Positions 35,100 to 44,987 of a DNA stretch of 49,819 nt are shown here, piece after piece. A model generated the notes under the pieces. That model ran no database searches. It saw only the letters and a list, made by a program, of their open reading frames with translations, and was not told the DNA's origin. The stretch lies in contig REDO01000056.1 in assembly GCA_007693435.1 (NCBI GenBank), forward strand, positions 1 through 49,819. Reading direction: 5' to 3'. Made by a program: the position numbers and the translations under genes. This DNA is from Salinarimonadaceae bacterium. Lineage in GTDB: Bacteria > Pseudomonadota > Alphaproteobacteria > Rhizobiales > Beijerinckiaceae. Each line of letters begins with the position of its first letter. The stretch's first letter is position 1.

Positions 35100-35579
35100 A
35101 TGAAAGTGTTCCGCGTCGCGGCTTTGTGCCTGTTCGCCGCCCTGCCGTTCGGCGCCTCCCCGGGAAACGCCCAGCAGGCCGGCTCGACGCCTGCTGAAGC
35201 TGAAGCGCGGCCGGCGGACGAGCGTGTTCCTCAGCCGCTGCGGGAGGAGCAATTCCCGCTGGGCGTGGCCTATATCGCCGTCAGCCTGAATGGCCGCGAA
35301 TTCCCCGGCGAACGGCCAGCCGTCATCCTCGACACGAATTTCAGCCTGCGGGGTTTCGCGGGCTGCAACAATTACTCCGCCATCGCCTATCCGCAGCCCG
35401 AGCAGGGGATCGCGGTCGGTCCCTTCGCGCTGACGAACCGCGAATGCGATCGGGCGACGATGGCTTCCGAGCGCAGCTTCCTCACGGCGCTGCGCGCCGG
35501 ACAGCGCTGGCGAATCGAAGGCAACGTGTTGACGATCAGCGGCCCCGGCGGCGAGCTCCGTCTCGAACGGTCGCTCTGA
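35100..35579 (+). CDS. META-domain secreted protein (HslJ-like)
   Basis: A 159-residue exported protein with a signal peptide (about 1-28, ending near GNAQQ). The META domain fills the rest: FSLRGFAGCNNYSAIAYPQPEQGIAVGPFALTNRECDRATMASERSFLTALRAGQRWRIEGNVLTISGPGG matches the HslJ pattern of a G-C-N-x-Y turn and a second conserved cysteine. The two cysteines may pair in the periplasm. HslJ-type proteins relate to heat or novobiocin stress; function here is not shown. ATG at 35100 follows GGAG ten bases upstream. Confidence 0.85.
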   Translation: MKVFRVAALCLFAALPFGASPGNAQQAGSTPAEAEARPADERVPQPLREEQFPLGVAYIAVSLNGREFPGERPAVILDTNFSLRGFAGCNNYSAIAYPQPEQGIAVGPFALTNRECDRATMASERSFLTALRAGQRWRIEGNVLTISGPGGELRLERSL

Positions 35580-35647
35580 ACCTGGCCCCGGACGGGGCTC
35601 GGCGCCTCACGGCCTGAGCGCCCTCCTCCGAAATGAAGCGACCGCCC

Positions 35648-37744
35648 CTACTGCGCCGCCGCCGCAGGCTCGGGCATGCGCGGCTCATACAGACCGGGCG
35701 CGCTCTCGACCATGACCACGCGCCGGTCGTGGAACGCGGCGAGCGTGGAGCGGTGGCCGATCGAGATCAACGTCGTGTCGGGCAGCTTCTCGCGCATCAC
35801 CTGGTAGATCTCGGCCTCGGTCGGCTCGTCCATCGCAGCCGTGGCCTCGTCGACCAGCAGCCAGTCAGGCTTTTCAAGCAGCGCTCGCGCGATGGCGAGG
35901 CGCTGCTGTTCGCCAAGCGACAAGGTCTGCGCCCAGACGCGATCCTCGTCGAGCATGCCAGCGAGATGCCCGAGCTTCGCCGCCACCAGAGCCGATACGA
36001 GCGCCTCGTCGGAATAGATATCCTGCCGCGAGGGATAGGAAACGGCGCCGCGCAGCGTGCCGACGGGGATATAGGGTCGCTGCGGCAAGAGCATGACGTT
36101 GCGCCCTGCGGGGAGCTTCACCACGCCCGAGCCGAACGGCCAGATGCCTGAAATCGCGCGAAACAGCGTCGACTTGCCCGTTCCCGACGGCCCCGCCAGC
36201 AGCGTCGAGACGCCCGGCTCGAACACGAGCGACGACGCGGCGACGATCGGCGCGCCGTCGGGCAGGCGCACGGTCAGGTTCTCAAGGCGGATCGATTCAT
36301 CGCCATGCTCGATCCGCGCGATCTCGCCGGTATCCCGCCCTGCGTCGCGCGCGCGTACGATCGCCTCGTCGAACGAAGTGAGCCGGTCGACGACCGCCTT
36401 GTAGGAGGCCAGCGCCTGATAGGCGTTCACGAAGAACGACAGCGCGGTCTCGACGCGCGCGAACGCGCCGGCGGTCTGGGTCATCACGCCAAGCTGGATT
36501 TTGCCGGCGAAATAGAACGGCGCGGCGATCACATAGGGCACGACCGAGTTCGAATAGTCGTAGAAACTCGTGAACGCGATCAGCCGCTTGTTGACGCTGA
36601 CCCGCTGGAAAAAGTTCTCGACGATGCGCGTGAACTGGCCGCGCAGCCTCTCGCGCTCCGCATCCTGCCCGCGCAGGAGCGCGACCTGCTCGCCGTATTC
36701 GCGAAGGCGCGCCAGCGAGAAACGGAAATCGGCCTCAAAGCGCTCCTGAAGGAAGTTCAGCCGGATCAGCGGCCGGCCGATCATGTGCGTGAAATAGGTG
36801 GCGATCACCGCGTAGACGAGCGCGATCCAGAACAGCAGACCGGGAACCACGACCTCAGTGCCGGGGAAGGTGAAATCGGACGAGATCGTCCACAGGATCA
36901 CGGAGAAGGAGACGAGCGTAGAGACCTGCGAAAGGACGCCGAGCGTCAGCATGATCGTATTGCTGGTGAACTTGTCGATGTCCTCCTGGACGCGCTGGTC
37001 GGGGTTGTCGCTTCCCTCGCCGAAGACCTGCATGCGGTAGGGCACCGATCCGTCGATCCAGCGACGGGTGTAGAACCGCGTCATCCACGCGCGCCAATGG
37101 ATGTCGAGCGTGGCGCGCAGTGCGTACTGATAGATCGCCATGGTCACGGCGATCACCACCCAGAACACCCAGACGGTGAGAAGGAGACGCCAGAACTCGT
37201 CGGAGTTCCGGTCCTGGATGGCGTTGAACCAGTCCCGGTTCCAGTAGCTCAGCCGTACCGCGATCGCCACCAGCGCGAATTGCATCGTCACGACGACGAC
37301 GAGCAGGCCGATGCCGATGACGCGCTCCTGCGCGCGAAACTCCGGGAAGGGCCAGACATGCACGACTCCCGGCTCGCGCGAGACGAAAAACGGATCGGTC
37401 AGCGTGGCGATGGTGCGAATGACCGGAATTCGGCCTACGGCGAGCATGGCGGCGGCGAAGACGGCGGCGGCGACAGGCATGGCCAGCGGCGGCGTGAAAT
37501 TCGTCATCACCTCGGGGAGCAAGCCCTGAAGTTCCGCCAGATAGAGCCCGCCGAGCAGCGCGTGCGCCCCGGCGATAAGGCCGAGCACGATGCGCAGATA
37601 GATGGCGATGCCGTGCGAAAAGCGGATCGACGCGGCGATCGCGAGCGTCGCCGCCGGGAGAAGGATCGGAACCACGTCGCCGAGAAGGCTCAGAACGAGC
37701 AGAACCGCTCCCGCCGCGGCGAAACCAATCCACGCAGAGAACAT
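35648..37744 (-). CDS. ABC_membrane_2 exporter (YddA/SbmA-related, fused ATPase)
   Basis: A 698-residue protein: several N-terminal helices (to about 130), an ABC_membrane_2 (SbmA/BacA-like) domain at about 140-480, and a C-terminal ATPase. The ATPase shows Walker A LAGPSGTGKST near residue 520, signature LSLGEQQRLAIARALLEKP near 610 and Walker B LLVDEATAAMDEP. The membrane part has RWRAWMTRFYTRRW-like and NPDQRVQEDIDKF motifs typical of YddA and peroxisomal-type ABC transporters. It would move fatty acyl or peptide-like substrates; it differs from BacA proper by carrying its own ATPase. Divergent from the sbcD-like gene. Confidence 0.9.
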   Translation of the reverse strand: MFSAWIGFAAAGAVLLVLSLLGDVVPILLPAATLAIAASIRFSHGIAIYLRIVLGLIAGAHALLGGLYLAELQGLLPEVMTNFTPPLAMPVAAAVFAAAMLAVGRIPVIRTIATLTDPFFVSREPGVVHVWPFPEFRAQERVIGIGLLVVVVTMQFALVAIAVRLSYWNRDWFNAIQDRNSDEFWRLLLTVWVFWVVIAVTMAIYQYALRATLDIHWRAWMTRFYTRRWIDGSVPYRMQVFGEGSDNPDQRVQEDIDKFTSNTIMLTLGVLSQVSTLVSFSVILWTISSDFTFPGTEVVVPGLLFWIALVYAVIATYFTHMIGRPLIRLNFLQERFEADFRFSLARLREYGEQVALLRGQDAERERLRGQFTRIVENFFQRVSVNKRLIAFTSFYDYSNSVVPYVIAAPFYFAGKIQLGVMTQTAGAFARVETALSFFVNAYQALASYKAVVDRLTSFDEAIVRARDAGRDTGEIARIEHGDESIRLENLTVRLPDGAPIVAASSLVFEPGVSTLLAGPSGTGKSTLFRAISGIWPFGSGVVKLPAGRNVMLLPQRPYIPVGTLRGAVSYPSRQDIYSDEALVSALVAAKLGHLAGMLDEDRVWAQTLSLGEQQRLAIARALLEKPDWLLVDEATAAMDEPTEAEIYQVMREKLPDTTLISIGHRSTLAAFHDRRVVMVESAPGLYEPRMPEPAAAAQ

Positions 37745-37912
37745 TGAACGGAGCCTTCCTGACCACGCCCGGCCGCCCCGGGGTGATTCAACACATAGTC
37801 AATTCACAACGTACAGCAATACCGGCGCAACGAGGGCATTTCGATGGCGGCCCCACCCGCCTCGACACAGCCCCGCCCGCCGGGCATCTTGGCGGCGACA
37901 GGCGGGAGCGGC

Positions 37913-39034
37913 ATGCGGTTCATCCATACGGCCGATTGGCAGATCGGCAAGGTTTTCAGGCGTTTCGGCGAAAGGGAGCCGTTGTTCGCGGAGGCGCGGC
38001 TCGCCGCGATCGAGGCGATCGGCGAGCTTGCGATTCGCGAGGGCGCGCGGCACGTCCTCGTCGCGGGGGATCTCTACGATGTCGAGACGCCGCAGCCGGC
38101 TACCTTGCGCGGACCACTGGAGCGCATGAGACGCTTCGCCGGCGTGATCTGGCATATCCTGCCCGGCAATCACGACGCCGACCGGCCGAGGGGCGTCTGG
38201 GAACGCGTGGCCGAGGCGGATGCTCCCGAGAACGTGAGAGTTCATCGCCGGCCGGAGCCGGTCGCGCTCGAGCCGGGCGTCTTTCTGCTGCCGGCGCCCC
38301 TCGCCCGCCGCGCGGAAGCCTCCGACCTCACCGCGTGGATGGACGATGCGCCGACGCCGGAAGGCGCTTTGCGCATCGGAATCGCGCATGGCTCGGTCAC
38401 GGGCTTCGATTCGCAGGGCGAAGCGAACAATCCCGTCGATCCGGCGCGGCCCGGCAAGGCCGGGCTCGCCTATCTGGCGCTCGGCGACTGGCATCGGACC
38501 CTGCGCATTTCCGATCGCGTCTGGTACGCCGGGACGCCCGAGCCCGACCGATTCGACAGTCAGGAGACGGGCAAGGCGCTCGTCGTCGAGACGCGGGGCG
38601 GCGACGCGGCGCCGGCGGTGCGCGAGGCGGTCGTGGGGCGCTACCGCTGGCTGTCTCTCGACGCCGAGATCGCTGATGATGACGGCGCCGGGGATATCGA
38701 GGCGCGCATCCGCGGGCTCGACAATCTCTCGACCCTCGTCCTGCGGCTGCGTATCGGGGGAGCGGTCTCCCTTTCCGGCCGGCGCGCCCTCGAAGCCGCC
38801 CTCGCCCGTCTCGGCGCCGCATGCGCCTGGCTGGACCCCGATCTCGAAGCGCTGCGCGCGCGGCCGAGCCAAGCCGATCTGGAGGCGATCGACTTCGACG
38901 GCGCGTTGCGGGACGTGGCCGAGAGGCTCCAGGCCCGGATCGCGGACGACGCCGCCGCGCCCGATTCCCGCGCCATCGCGGAGGAGGCCCTGACGCGGCT
39001 CTACCTTATGGCGACCGAGGGCGCCCGGCGATGA
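37913..39034 (+). CDS. SbcD-like DNA exonuclease, metallophosphoesterase subunit
   Basis: A 373-residue calcineurin-like phosphoesterase of the SbcD/Mre11/YhaO group. Motifs: HTADWQIG (the usual DxH reads DxQ here, D8 and Q10), VLVAGDLYD, LPGNHDADRP, IGIAHGSV and LALGDWHR. The DxQ variant is seen in a known branch of these proteins, so it need not mean loss of activity. The C-terminal half is a capping/dimer region. ATG at 37913 has GGGAG a few bases upstream; the open frame to 37844 is an arginine-poor but unsupported extension. The next gene overlaps by four bases. Confidence 0.87.
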   Translation: MRFIHTADWQIGKVFRRFGEREPLFAEARLAAIEAIGELAIREGARHVLVAGDLYDVETPQPATLRGPLERMRRFAGVIWHILPGNHDADRPRGVWERVAEADAPENVRVHRRPEPVALEPGVFLLPAPLARRAEASDLTAWMDDAPTPEGALRIGIAHGSVTGFDSQGEANNPVDPARPGKAGLAYLALGDWHRTLRISDRVWYAGTPEPDRFDSQETGKALVVETRGGDAAPAVREAVVGRYRWLSLDAEIADDDGAGDIEARIRGLDNLSTLVLRLRIGGAVSLSGRRALEAALARLGAACAWLDPDLEALRARPSQADLEAIDFDGALRDVAERLQARIADDAAAPDSRAIAEEALTRLYLMATEGARR

Positions 39035-41679
39035 TCATCCGGGAAATCATCGTCGCAGGCGTCGGGCGCTTCGCATCCCCCACCCGGCTTGCCGGCTTCA
39101 CGCCGGGGCTGAACGTGCTCTCGGCCCCGAACGAGGCCGGGAAATCGACGCTGTTTCGCGCCCTGCGCACCTGCCTGTTCCAGCGTCACACGAGCGACAC
39201 CGCCGACATTCGCAACATCGCGACGGGCGACGCTGCGCTTCCCGTTGAGATCACGGTCGCCTTCTCTCTGGACGGACGCGATTACGTTCTGAGCAAGTCC
39301 TTCCTGCGCTCCAGATCGGCCCTGCTCACCCGCGACGGCGCCGACTACGCGCGCGGAGCGCAGGCCGACGAGACCGTCTGGGAGCTGCTCGGGCTCAAGC
39401 CGGCCCCCGGCCGGGGGCAGATGGACACCAACTCCTTCGGCATTCTCTGGGTGGAGCAGAGCCGTTCCTTCGAGCCTCCGCAGCCGAGCGACGGGGCGCG
39501 CGACACGCTGACCTCGATCATCGCCTCGGAAGTGGGAACGCTCGTGGGAGGCGAGCGCGCCCGCGCCGTGCTCGACACGGTGAGCGCGGCGCTCGCCGAG
39601 CGTGAGACGCAGCGCGGGCCAAGAGCGGGCGGGCCGCTGAGGGCGGCGATCGACGAGGCGGCGAGGCTGCGCGGCGAGGAAGCCGACCTGATAGCCAGAC
39701 GCGCCGAGTTGGAGACCGAGTTCGACGCGCTCGCGAGGCTTCGTTCGGAATTCGATCGCCTTCGCGATCCCCGCCTCGAAGCGGAGTTGCGCACGAACCG
39801 CGACGACGCGCGCGCCGCGCGCAACGCCGCGCAGGCAGCCGCGGCCGAACTCAGGACACGCGAGATCGAAGTCCAGGCGGCGCAGGAGCGCTTCGCCCGC
39901 GCCGAGGAGCGGCTGAACGCCGCTCGCGACGCCCGGAAACGCTTTGACGAAGCCGAGGCGCGGCTGGAAGCGCTCGACCGGGAGGTGGTCACAGCGCAGG
40001 AGCAGGCCATGCTCGCGGAGGAGCGCTCCCACGCGGCTTTGGATGCGTTAGCCGTCGCCGACGAGGCTCTTACGCAAGCGGAGGAAGCGCTTCGCCGGCA
40101 CAATCTCGCCGTCGAGGCTGCGCAAGCCGCGAGCCGCCTCGCCGGCTGGCTCGCGCGACGCGACGAATTGAAGTCGCTGACAAACCGCATCGCGGAGATT
40201 GAAGCGGCACTCGCCAAAACGCTTGCGACGCCTGAACGGCTCGCGGCGGCGCGCGCGCTTCAGGATCGCATCGTCGCGCTCGAAGCGAGGCTGGACGCGC
40301 AAGCCGGCCGGATGGAGATCCGACTTCAGCCCGAGGGCGCAAGCGCCGTCGCCGTCGATGGCGAGGCGATCGCGGACGGTTTCACGAAGGCGTTGCGCGG
40401 GCCGACGCGCGTCAGCGTCGCCGGGATCGGCGAGATCGCGATCACGCCGCCAGAGGCGGGAGCGGCGCAGGAGCGCGAGCTGGCGGAGGCGCGGCGCGAG
40501 CTTACGGCGGCGCTCGACGCGATGGGCAGCGCCAGTATCGCCGCCGCGACGGATGCGATCGACGGCGCGCGGGCCCTGCGCATGGAGGCGGAGGGATTGC
40601 GCCGCCGCATCGACGCCATCGGCGCCGAATTCGGCCGCGGCGACCCGGTGGTCGCGCTCGATCAGAGGATCGCCGTCGCGCAGGCCGCAGTCTCCGCCGC
40701 CGGGCTCGACGCGGCGCCGGAAGCAGGCGACCGCGACGCGCTGGAGGAGCGGCGCCGGGAGGCGGCGAGCGCGCGCAGCGTCGCCGAAACAGCGAAGACG
40801 AAAGCGAGCGAGGATCGCATCGTCGCACAGACGAACCTCGCCTCTCTACGATCCCGGCTCGACGAGCAGAGGGAGCGCGTCGGGAACGCCCGCGAAGACG
40901 CACAGTCCGTCGCCGGCGAGGACGCGCTGGCGTTGCGTGCGCAGGAGCGCGAAGCGGCCGCGCAGGATCTCGAAGCGCTGCGTCGCGCCTTTCATGAACT
41001 GTCCGAGGCCACGCCGGACGCCGATGAGATCGCGCTTGCCGAGGCGCGCGTCGAACGCCTCGAACAGGCGCTCGACAACCTGCGCCGCGACCTCGACCGG
41101 ACGGAGCACGACATCCGCAGCCGCGAGGAGATCGTGCGACGCCTCGGCGCGGATGGCCTTGACGAACGCCTCGCCCGCGTCGCGCAGGAACGCGCGATGG
41201 CCGAGCGCGAACTGGCCCGCGCGCAACGCGCGACGGACGCCCTGCGCCTCCTGCGCGACGAGATCACCGCCTCGCTCGCGGAAGGCCGCGCGCGTTTCAT
41301 CGCGCCGGTGATGGAGAACCTGCGCCCCTATCTCGGCGCGTTGTTTCCGGGCGCCGTTCTCGACATCGGCGATGATTTCAAGCCCGCCCGCCTCACCCGC
41401 GCGACTGTCGACGAGGCATTCGATCATCTGTCGGACGGCACCCGCGAGCAGATCGCCATTCTGGTGCGCCTCGCGCTCGGGGCCATGCTGGCGAAGAAGG
41501 GACGACCGGCGCCGATCATCCTCGACGACGCGCTCGTCTTCTCCGATGATGCCCGCATCGAGACGATGTTCGACGCGCTCTCGCGCGCCGCTCAACTCCA
41601 GCAGGTGATCGTCCTGACCTGCCGGAGCCGCGCCTTCGCCCCGATCGGCGGCGCGAGCCTGCGCATCGAACCCGCCTGA
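39031..41679 (+). CDS. SbcC/YhaN-like SMC-type ATPase
   Basis: An 882-residue protein with the Rad50/SbcC layout: N-terminal Walker A (APNEAGKST, 32-40), long coiled coils from about 150 to 780 split by a central globular part (about 420-500), and the C-terminal signature LSDGTREQIAILVRLALGAML near 800 with Walker B PAPIILDDALVFSDD near 826. No zinc hook CxxC is evident, which places it nearer YhaN than SbcC. With the SbcD-like partner, coupled by a four-base overlap, it would make a DNA end-processing complex. Confidence 0.88.
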   Translation: MIIREIIVAGVGRFASPTRLAGFTPGLNVLSAPNEAGKSTLFRALRTCLFQRHTSDTADIRNIATGDAALPVEITVAFSLDGRDYVLSKSFLRSRSALLTRDGADYARGAQADETVWELLGLKPAPGRGQMDTNSFGILWVEQSRSFEPPQPSDGARDTLTSIIASEVGTLVGGERARAVLDTVSAALAERETQRGPRAGGPLRAAIDEAARLRGEEADLIARRAELETEFDALARLRSEFDRLRDPRLEAELRTNRDDARAARNAAQAAAAELRTREIEVQAAQERFARAEERLNAARDARKRFDEAEARLEALDREVVTAQEQAMLAEERSHAALDALAVADEALTQAEEALRRHNLAVEAAQAASRLAGWLARRDELKSLTNRIAEIEAALAKTLATPERLAAARALQDRIVALEARLDAQAGRMEIRLQPEGASAVAVDGEAIADGFTKALRGPTRVSVAGIGEIAITPPEAGAAQERELAEARRELTAALDAMGSASIAAATDAIDGARALRMEAEGLRRRIDAIGAEFGRGDPVVALDQRIAVAQAAVSAAGLDAAPEAGDRDALEERRREAASARSVAETAKTKASEDRIVAQTNLASLRSRLDEQRERVGNAREDAQSVAGEDALALRAQEREAAAQDLEALRRAFHELSEATPDADEIALAEARVERLEQALDNLRRDLDRTEHDIRSREEIVRRLGADGLDERLARVAQERAMAERELARAQRATDALRLLRDEITASLAEGRARFIAPVMENLRPYLGALFPGAVLDIGDDFKPARLTRATVDEAFDHLSDGTREQIAILVRLALGAMLAKKGRPAPIILDDALVFSDDARIETMFDALSRAAQLQQVIVLTCRSRAFAPIGGASLRIEPA

Positions 41680-41701
41680 AGCCGGAGCCGGAGGGAAATC
41701 C

Positions 41702-42256
41702 ATGCTGATGCAAGCGCAACGGTCCCGGCTCCTGATCGTCGATTTTCAGGAGCGCCTGACGCCCGTGATATCGGCCGCCGACGCGGCGATCGCCCGCACC
41801 CGGACGCTGATCGCGGCGGCCAGCGCGCTCGGCGCGCCCATCGACGTGACCGAGCAATATCCCAAAGGGCTCGGCCCCACGATCGCCCCGATACGCGATG
41901 CGCTTCCGGAAGGAGCGCGGTTTCACGAGAAGATCACCTTCTCCGCCCTGCGGGATCCTGCATTCGCCGCGCATCTTTCGTCCGGACGCGCTGAGGGTCG
42001 CGACCAGATCGTGATCTGCGGCGCGGAGGCGCATGTCTGCGTGCTCCAGAGCGCGCTTGATCTCGCCGCCGCCGGCTACGGCGTTTTCCTCGTCGCCGAC
42101 GCGATCGGCAGCCGCGCGCCCTTGAGCGTCGATCTCGCCATCGCCCGCGCGCGCCAGGCGGGCTGCGTCGTCGTGAATACGGAGATGGTCGTCTTCGAAT
42201 GGATGGAGCGCGGCGGGACTGAAGTCTTCCGCGCCGTCTCCAAGCTGATCAAGTAG
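41702..42256 (+). CDS. Isochorismatase-family hydrolase
   Basis: A 184-residue cysteine hydrolase. The catalytic aspartate sits in LLIVDFQERLTPV, a lysine in FHEKITFSAL and the nucleophile cysteine in IVICGAEAHVCVLQSALDLAAAGYGVFLVADAIGSR. This is the isochorismatase/nicotinamidase fold; the substrate is unknown (the YcaC-like group is closest by length and motif). GGAGG lies eight bases before the ATG. It follows the sbcC-like gene by 22 bases and converges with prfC. Confidence 0.9.
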   Translation: MLMQAQRSRLLIVDFQERLTPVISAADAAIARTRTLIAAASALGAPIDVTEQYPKGLGPTIAPIRDALPEGARFHEKITFSALRDPAFAAHLSSGRAEGRDQIVICGAEAHVCVLQSALDLAAAGYGVFLVADAIGSRAPLSVDLAIARARQAGCVVVNTEMVVFEWMERGGTEVFRAVSKLIK

Positions 42257-42272
42257 CGCTTCATGCAGCCAT

Positions 42273-43865
42273 TCACGCAGCCTTGCGCTGATAGTCCTTC
42301 ACGTCCGAGAAGCGGATGGCGGGCCAGCGATCCTGATCGTATTTGAGCGAGAAGGGTGAGGACGCGAGGAACACCGGCGCGCCGTCGAGATCGTGCGCCA
42401 TGGCCGAGTTGTTCGCGCTCATGAACTTGTCGAGCTCGACCCGGTCTTCCGCCTCCACCCAGCGGCAGACGGTGAACCGCACCTGCTCGAAGTCGATCGG
42501 CAAGTTGTACTCCGCGCCGAGCCGTTCCTTCAGCACGTCGAGCTGGAGCGCGCCGACGACGCCGACGATGGCGCCCGACCCGTCGAAGGGAAGGAAGAGC
42601 TGGACGACGCCCTCCTCGCTGAGCTGCTGAAGCGCCTCGCGCAGCTTCTTCGCCTTCATGGCGTCCGAAATCTTCACGCGGCGCATCAATTCCGGCGCGA
42701 AGCTCGGCACGCCCCGGAAAACGATGTCCTCGCCCTCCGACAGCGTGTCGCCGATGCGAAGCGTTCCGTGGTTGGGGATGCCCACCACGTCGCCCGCATA
42801 GGCCTCGTCGGCGATGGCGCGGTCCTGCGCGAAGAAGAATTGCGGGGCCGAAAGCGTGATCGGCTTGCCGGTGCGCACGAGCTTCGCCCGCATCCCGCGC
42901 GACAGCTTGCCTGAGCAGACACGCATGAAGGCGATGCGGTCGCGGTGGTTGGGATCCATGTTCGCCTGAATCTTGAAGACGAAGCCCGTCATCTTCGCCT
43001 CGTTCGCCTCGACGGTGCGCCCTTCCGCCTCCTGCGCGCGCGGCGGCGGGGCGATCTCGGCGAGCGCGTCGATCAGGTCGCGGACGCCGTAGTTGCGCAG
43101 GGCGCTGCCGAAGAACACGGGCGACAGATGGCCTTCCCGGAAGGCGGCGAGGTCGAATGGCCTGCATCCCTCGCGCGCCAGCTCGACCTCCTCACGCCAT
43201 TCGTCGATGCCATACTCGGAAAGCATCTCGGCGAAGATCGGGCCCTCTGGGCCTGAAACTCTTGTCGGCTCGACCTCTTCGTCCATGCGCCTGAACGTGT
43301 TGTTCGCCAGATTGTAGGTGCCCGCGAAGTCGCGCCCCCGACCGATGGGCCAGGTGACGGGGGAAGTGTCCAGCGCCAACGTCTTCTCGATCTCGTCGAG
43401 CAGATCGAAAGGATCGCGCGTCTCGCGGTCCATCTTGTTGATGAAGGTTACGATCGGGATGTCGCGCAGGCGGCAGACCTCGAAGAGCTTGCGCGTGCGG
43501 TCCTCGATGCCCTTGGCGGCGTCGATCACCATGATGGCGGAATCGACCGCGGTGAGCGTGCGGTAGGTGTCTTCCGAGAAGTCCTCGTGGCCCGGAGTGT
43601 CGAGCAGGTTGAAAACGCGCTCGTCGTATTCGAAGGTCATCACCGAGGTCATGACCGAGATGCCGCGCTGGCGCTCGATGTTCATCCAGTCGGAGCGCGT
43701 GCCGACGCGGTTGCGCTTGGCCTTCACTTCGCCGGCGAGCTGGATCGCTCCGCCGAAAAGCAGAAGCTTTTCGGTCAGCGTGGTCTTGCCGGCGTCCGGG
43801 TGCGAGATGATCGCGAAGGTGCGGCGGACGGAGACGGGATCGGCGGGCTTGCGGGGGTCGGTCAT
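42273..43865 (-). CDS. prfC: PrfC, peptide chain release factor 3
   Basis: A 530-residue translational GTPase. G1 ISHPDAGKTTLTEKLL, the switch II DTPGHEDFSEDTYRTL and G4 FINKMDRETRDPFDLLDEIE identify RF3, and the C-terminal RF3 domain (VGVVGALQLDVLKERLGAEYNLPIDFEQ) is complete. It recycles RF1/RF2 after peptide release. ATG at 43865 gives the family length; an ATG at 43928 is less likely. The gene has two flanking neighbours with unrelated functions. Confidence 0.96.
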   Translation of the reverse strand: MTDPRKPADPVSVRRTFAIISHPDAGKTTLTEKLLLFGGAIQLAGEVKAKRNRVGTRSDWMNIERQRGISVMTSVMTFEYDERVFNLLDTPGHEDFSEDTYRTLTAVDSAIMVIDAAKGIEDRTRKLFEVCRLRDIPIVTFINKMDRETRDPFDLLDEIEKTLALDTSPVTWPIGRGRDFAGTYNLANNTFRRMDEEVEPTRVSGPEGPIFAEMLSEYGIDEWREEVELAREGCRPFDLAAFREGHLSPVFFGSALRNYGVRDLIDALAEIAPPPRAQEAEGRTVEANEAKMTGFVFKIQANMDPNHRDRIAFMRVCSGKLSRGMRAKLVRTGKPITLSAPQFFFAQDRAIADEAYAGDVVGIPNHGTLRIGDTLSEGEDIVFRGVPSFAPELMRRVKISDAMKAKKLREALQQLSEEGVVQLFLPFDGSGAIVGVVGALQLDVLKERLGAEYNLPIDFEQVRFTVCRWVEAEDRVELDKFMSANNSAMAHDLDGAPVFLASSPFSLKYDQDRWPAIRFSDVKDYQRKAA

Positions 43866-43953
43866 TGCAACGCGGGTCTGGAGAACGGGGCCGCCTCGGG
43901 CGACGTCGATCAATTGGGCCATTCCCACTGAAAATGCAACGCCGGCCGTAGCG

Positions 43954-44883
43954 TCAGAGCGAGGCGAACATCGCGCGCGCCGCCGCCTCCCCGCTGTCGA
44001 ACGCCGCCTCGACGCGCGGCGCGAGGCACCAGTCGCCGCAGGCGCCGAGCCGGCGCTGAGCGTTCCAAAGATGCGTCTCGCCCAACGGATTATCGACGAA
44101 CGCGTAGCGCCAGCGATGCGCCGCCCCGTGCACGGGCTCGGCCATCACACCGGTGAGCCCGGCGAAACGCATGAACAGCATCGCGAGAATCTCGTCCGGC
44201 TCCTCCTCGAGATGGGCGCGCGACCAGTCGGCGCCCGCGTGAACCACGACGCATTCCAGCGCGCCCTCGCGGCCGGGCTTCGAGCCGTTGTCGGCGATCC
44301 AGGCGATGGTCTCGTCTTCGACGGTGAGGAAGGGGTCGATCTCGATGGGCGTGTCGAAAGCCAGCATCGCCGCGAGGCACGGCGCGTAGCGTTCGCCCGC
44401 CAGGCCCGAAGGCTCCCAACCTCCCGAAGCAAGAATGGGCGCCGCCTGCGGCGAGGGAATCGCGCTCAGAACGGCGTCGAATACCTCATCATCGCCGCCC
44501 TCCCCGCGCAGACGCCAGCCCACGCCGTCTTTCTCGACGCCGGCGACTGCGACGCCGCCGTGAACCGGGATGTCGCCGATCAGCGCCTTCACCGGCGCGT
44601 TCATCGCTGGCGCGCCGACGAAGCGCCCCTGCTCCCACTCCTCAACAAGCCCGGCCTCCCGCCACTCCGCCAGGCGCGCGGCGAAGCGCGCGCCCTGCGC
44701 GCGGAAGTACTGCGCCCCGTGATCGAAGGCGCCGCCTTCGATGCGCCGTGTCGCCATGCGCCCGCCGAGCCCCCGGCTCTTGTCGAAGATCGCGACGCTC
44801 GCGCCGGAATCGGCGAGGAGGCGCGCTGCGGCGGCTCCGGCCATGCCGGCGCCGATCACGGCGATGCGGGGGGCGCTCTTCAT
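43954..44883 (-). CDS. Renalase-like FAD-dependent oxidoreductase
   Basis: A 309-residue flavoprotein. The dinucleotide motif GAGMAGAAAARLLADSG (11-27) and RGLGGRMATRRIEGGAFDHGAQYF are the FAD-binding start of the amine-oxidase/renalase group, and the C-terminal CGDWCLAPRVEAAFDSGEAAA closes the FAD site. Bacterial renalases oxidise isomeric forms of NAD(P)H; that is a plausible function here but not proved by the sequence. ATG at 44883. Convergence with neighbours is absent: prfC is downstream on the same strand. Confidence 0.85.
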   Translation of the reverse strand: MKSAPRIAVIGAGMAGAAAARLLADSGASVAIFDKSRGLGGRMATRRIEGGAFDHGAQYFRAQGARFAARLAEWREAGLVEEWEQGRFVGAPAMNAPVKALIGDIPVHGGVAVAGVEKDGVGWRLRGEGGDDEVFDAVLSAIPSPQAAPILASGGWEPSGLAGERYAPCLAAMLAFDTPIEIDPFLTVEDETIAWIADNGSKPGREGALECVVVHAGADWSRAHLEEEPDEILAMLFMRFAGLTGVMAEPVHGAAHRWRYAFVDNPLGETHLWNAQRRLGACGDWCLAPRVEAAFDSGEAAARAMFASL

Positions 44884-44946
44884 CGGGATGCTCCTGCGGG
44901 GATCACGGGCTTGTGACCAGGGTGGCCTCAGCCGCGGCGATCCGGG

Positions 44947-44967
44947 CCGTTAATCAAAACGTAACGG
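44947..44967 (+). promoter_or_regulatory. Inverted repeat upstream of the 66-residue gene
   Basis: CCGTTA - 9 bases - TAACGG is a perfect inverted repeat 20 bases before the ATG at 44988. It also contains TTAA-N7-GTAA, one base off the CtrA consensus TTAA-N7-TTAA. It may be a protein-binding site. The evidence is position and symmetry alone. Confidence 0.4.
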
Positions 44968-44987
44968 ATGGAAAGGGGAGACAGACA

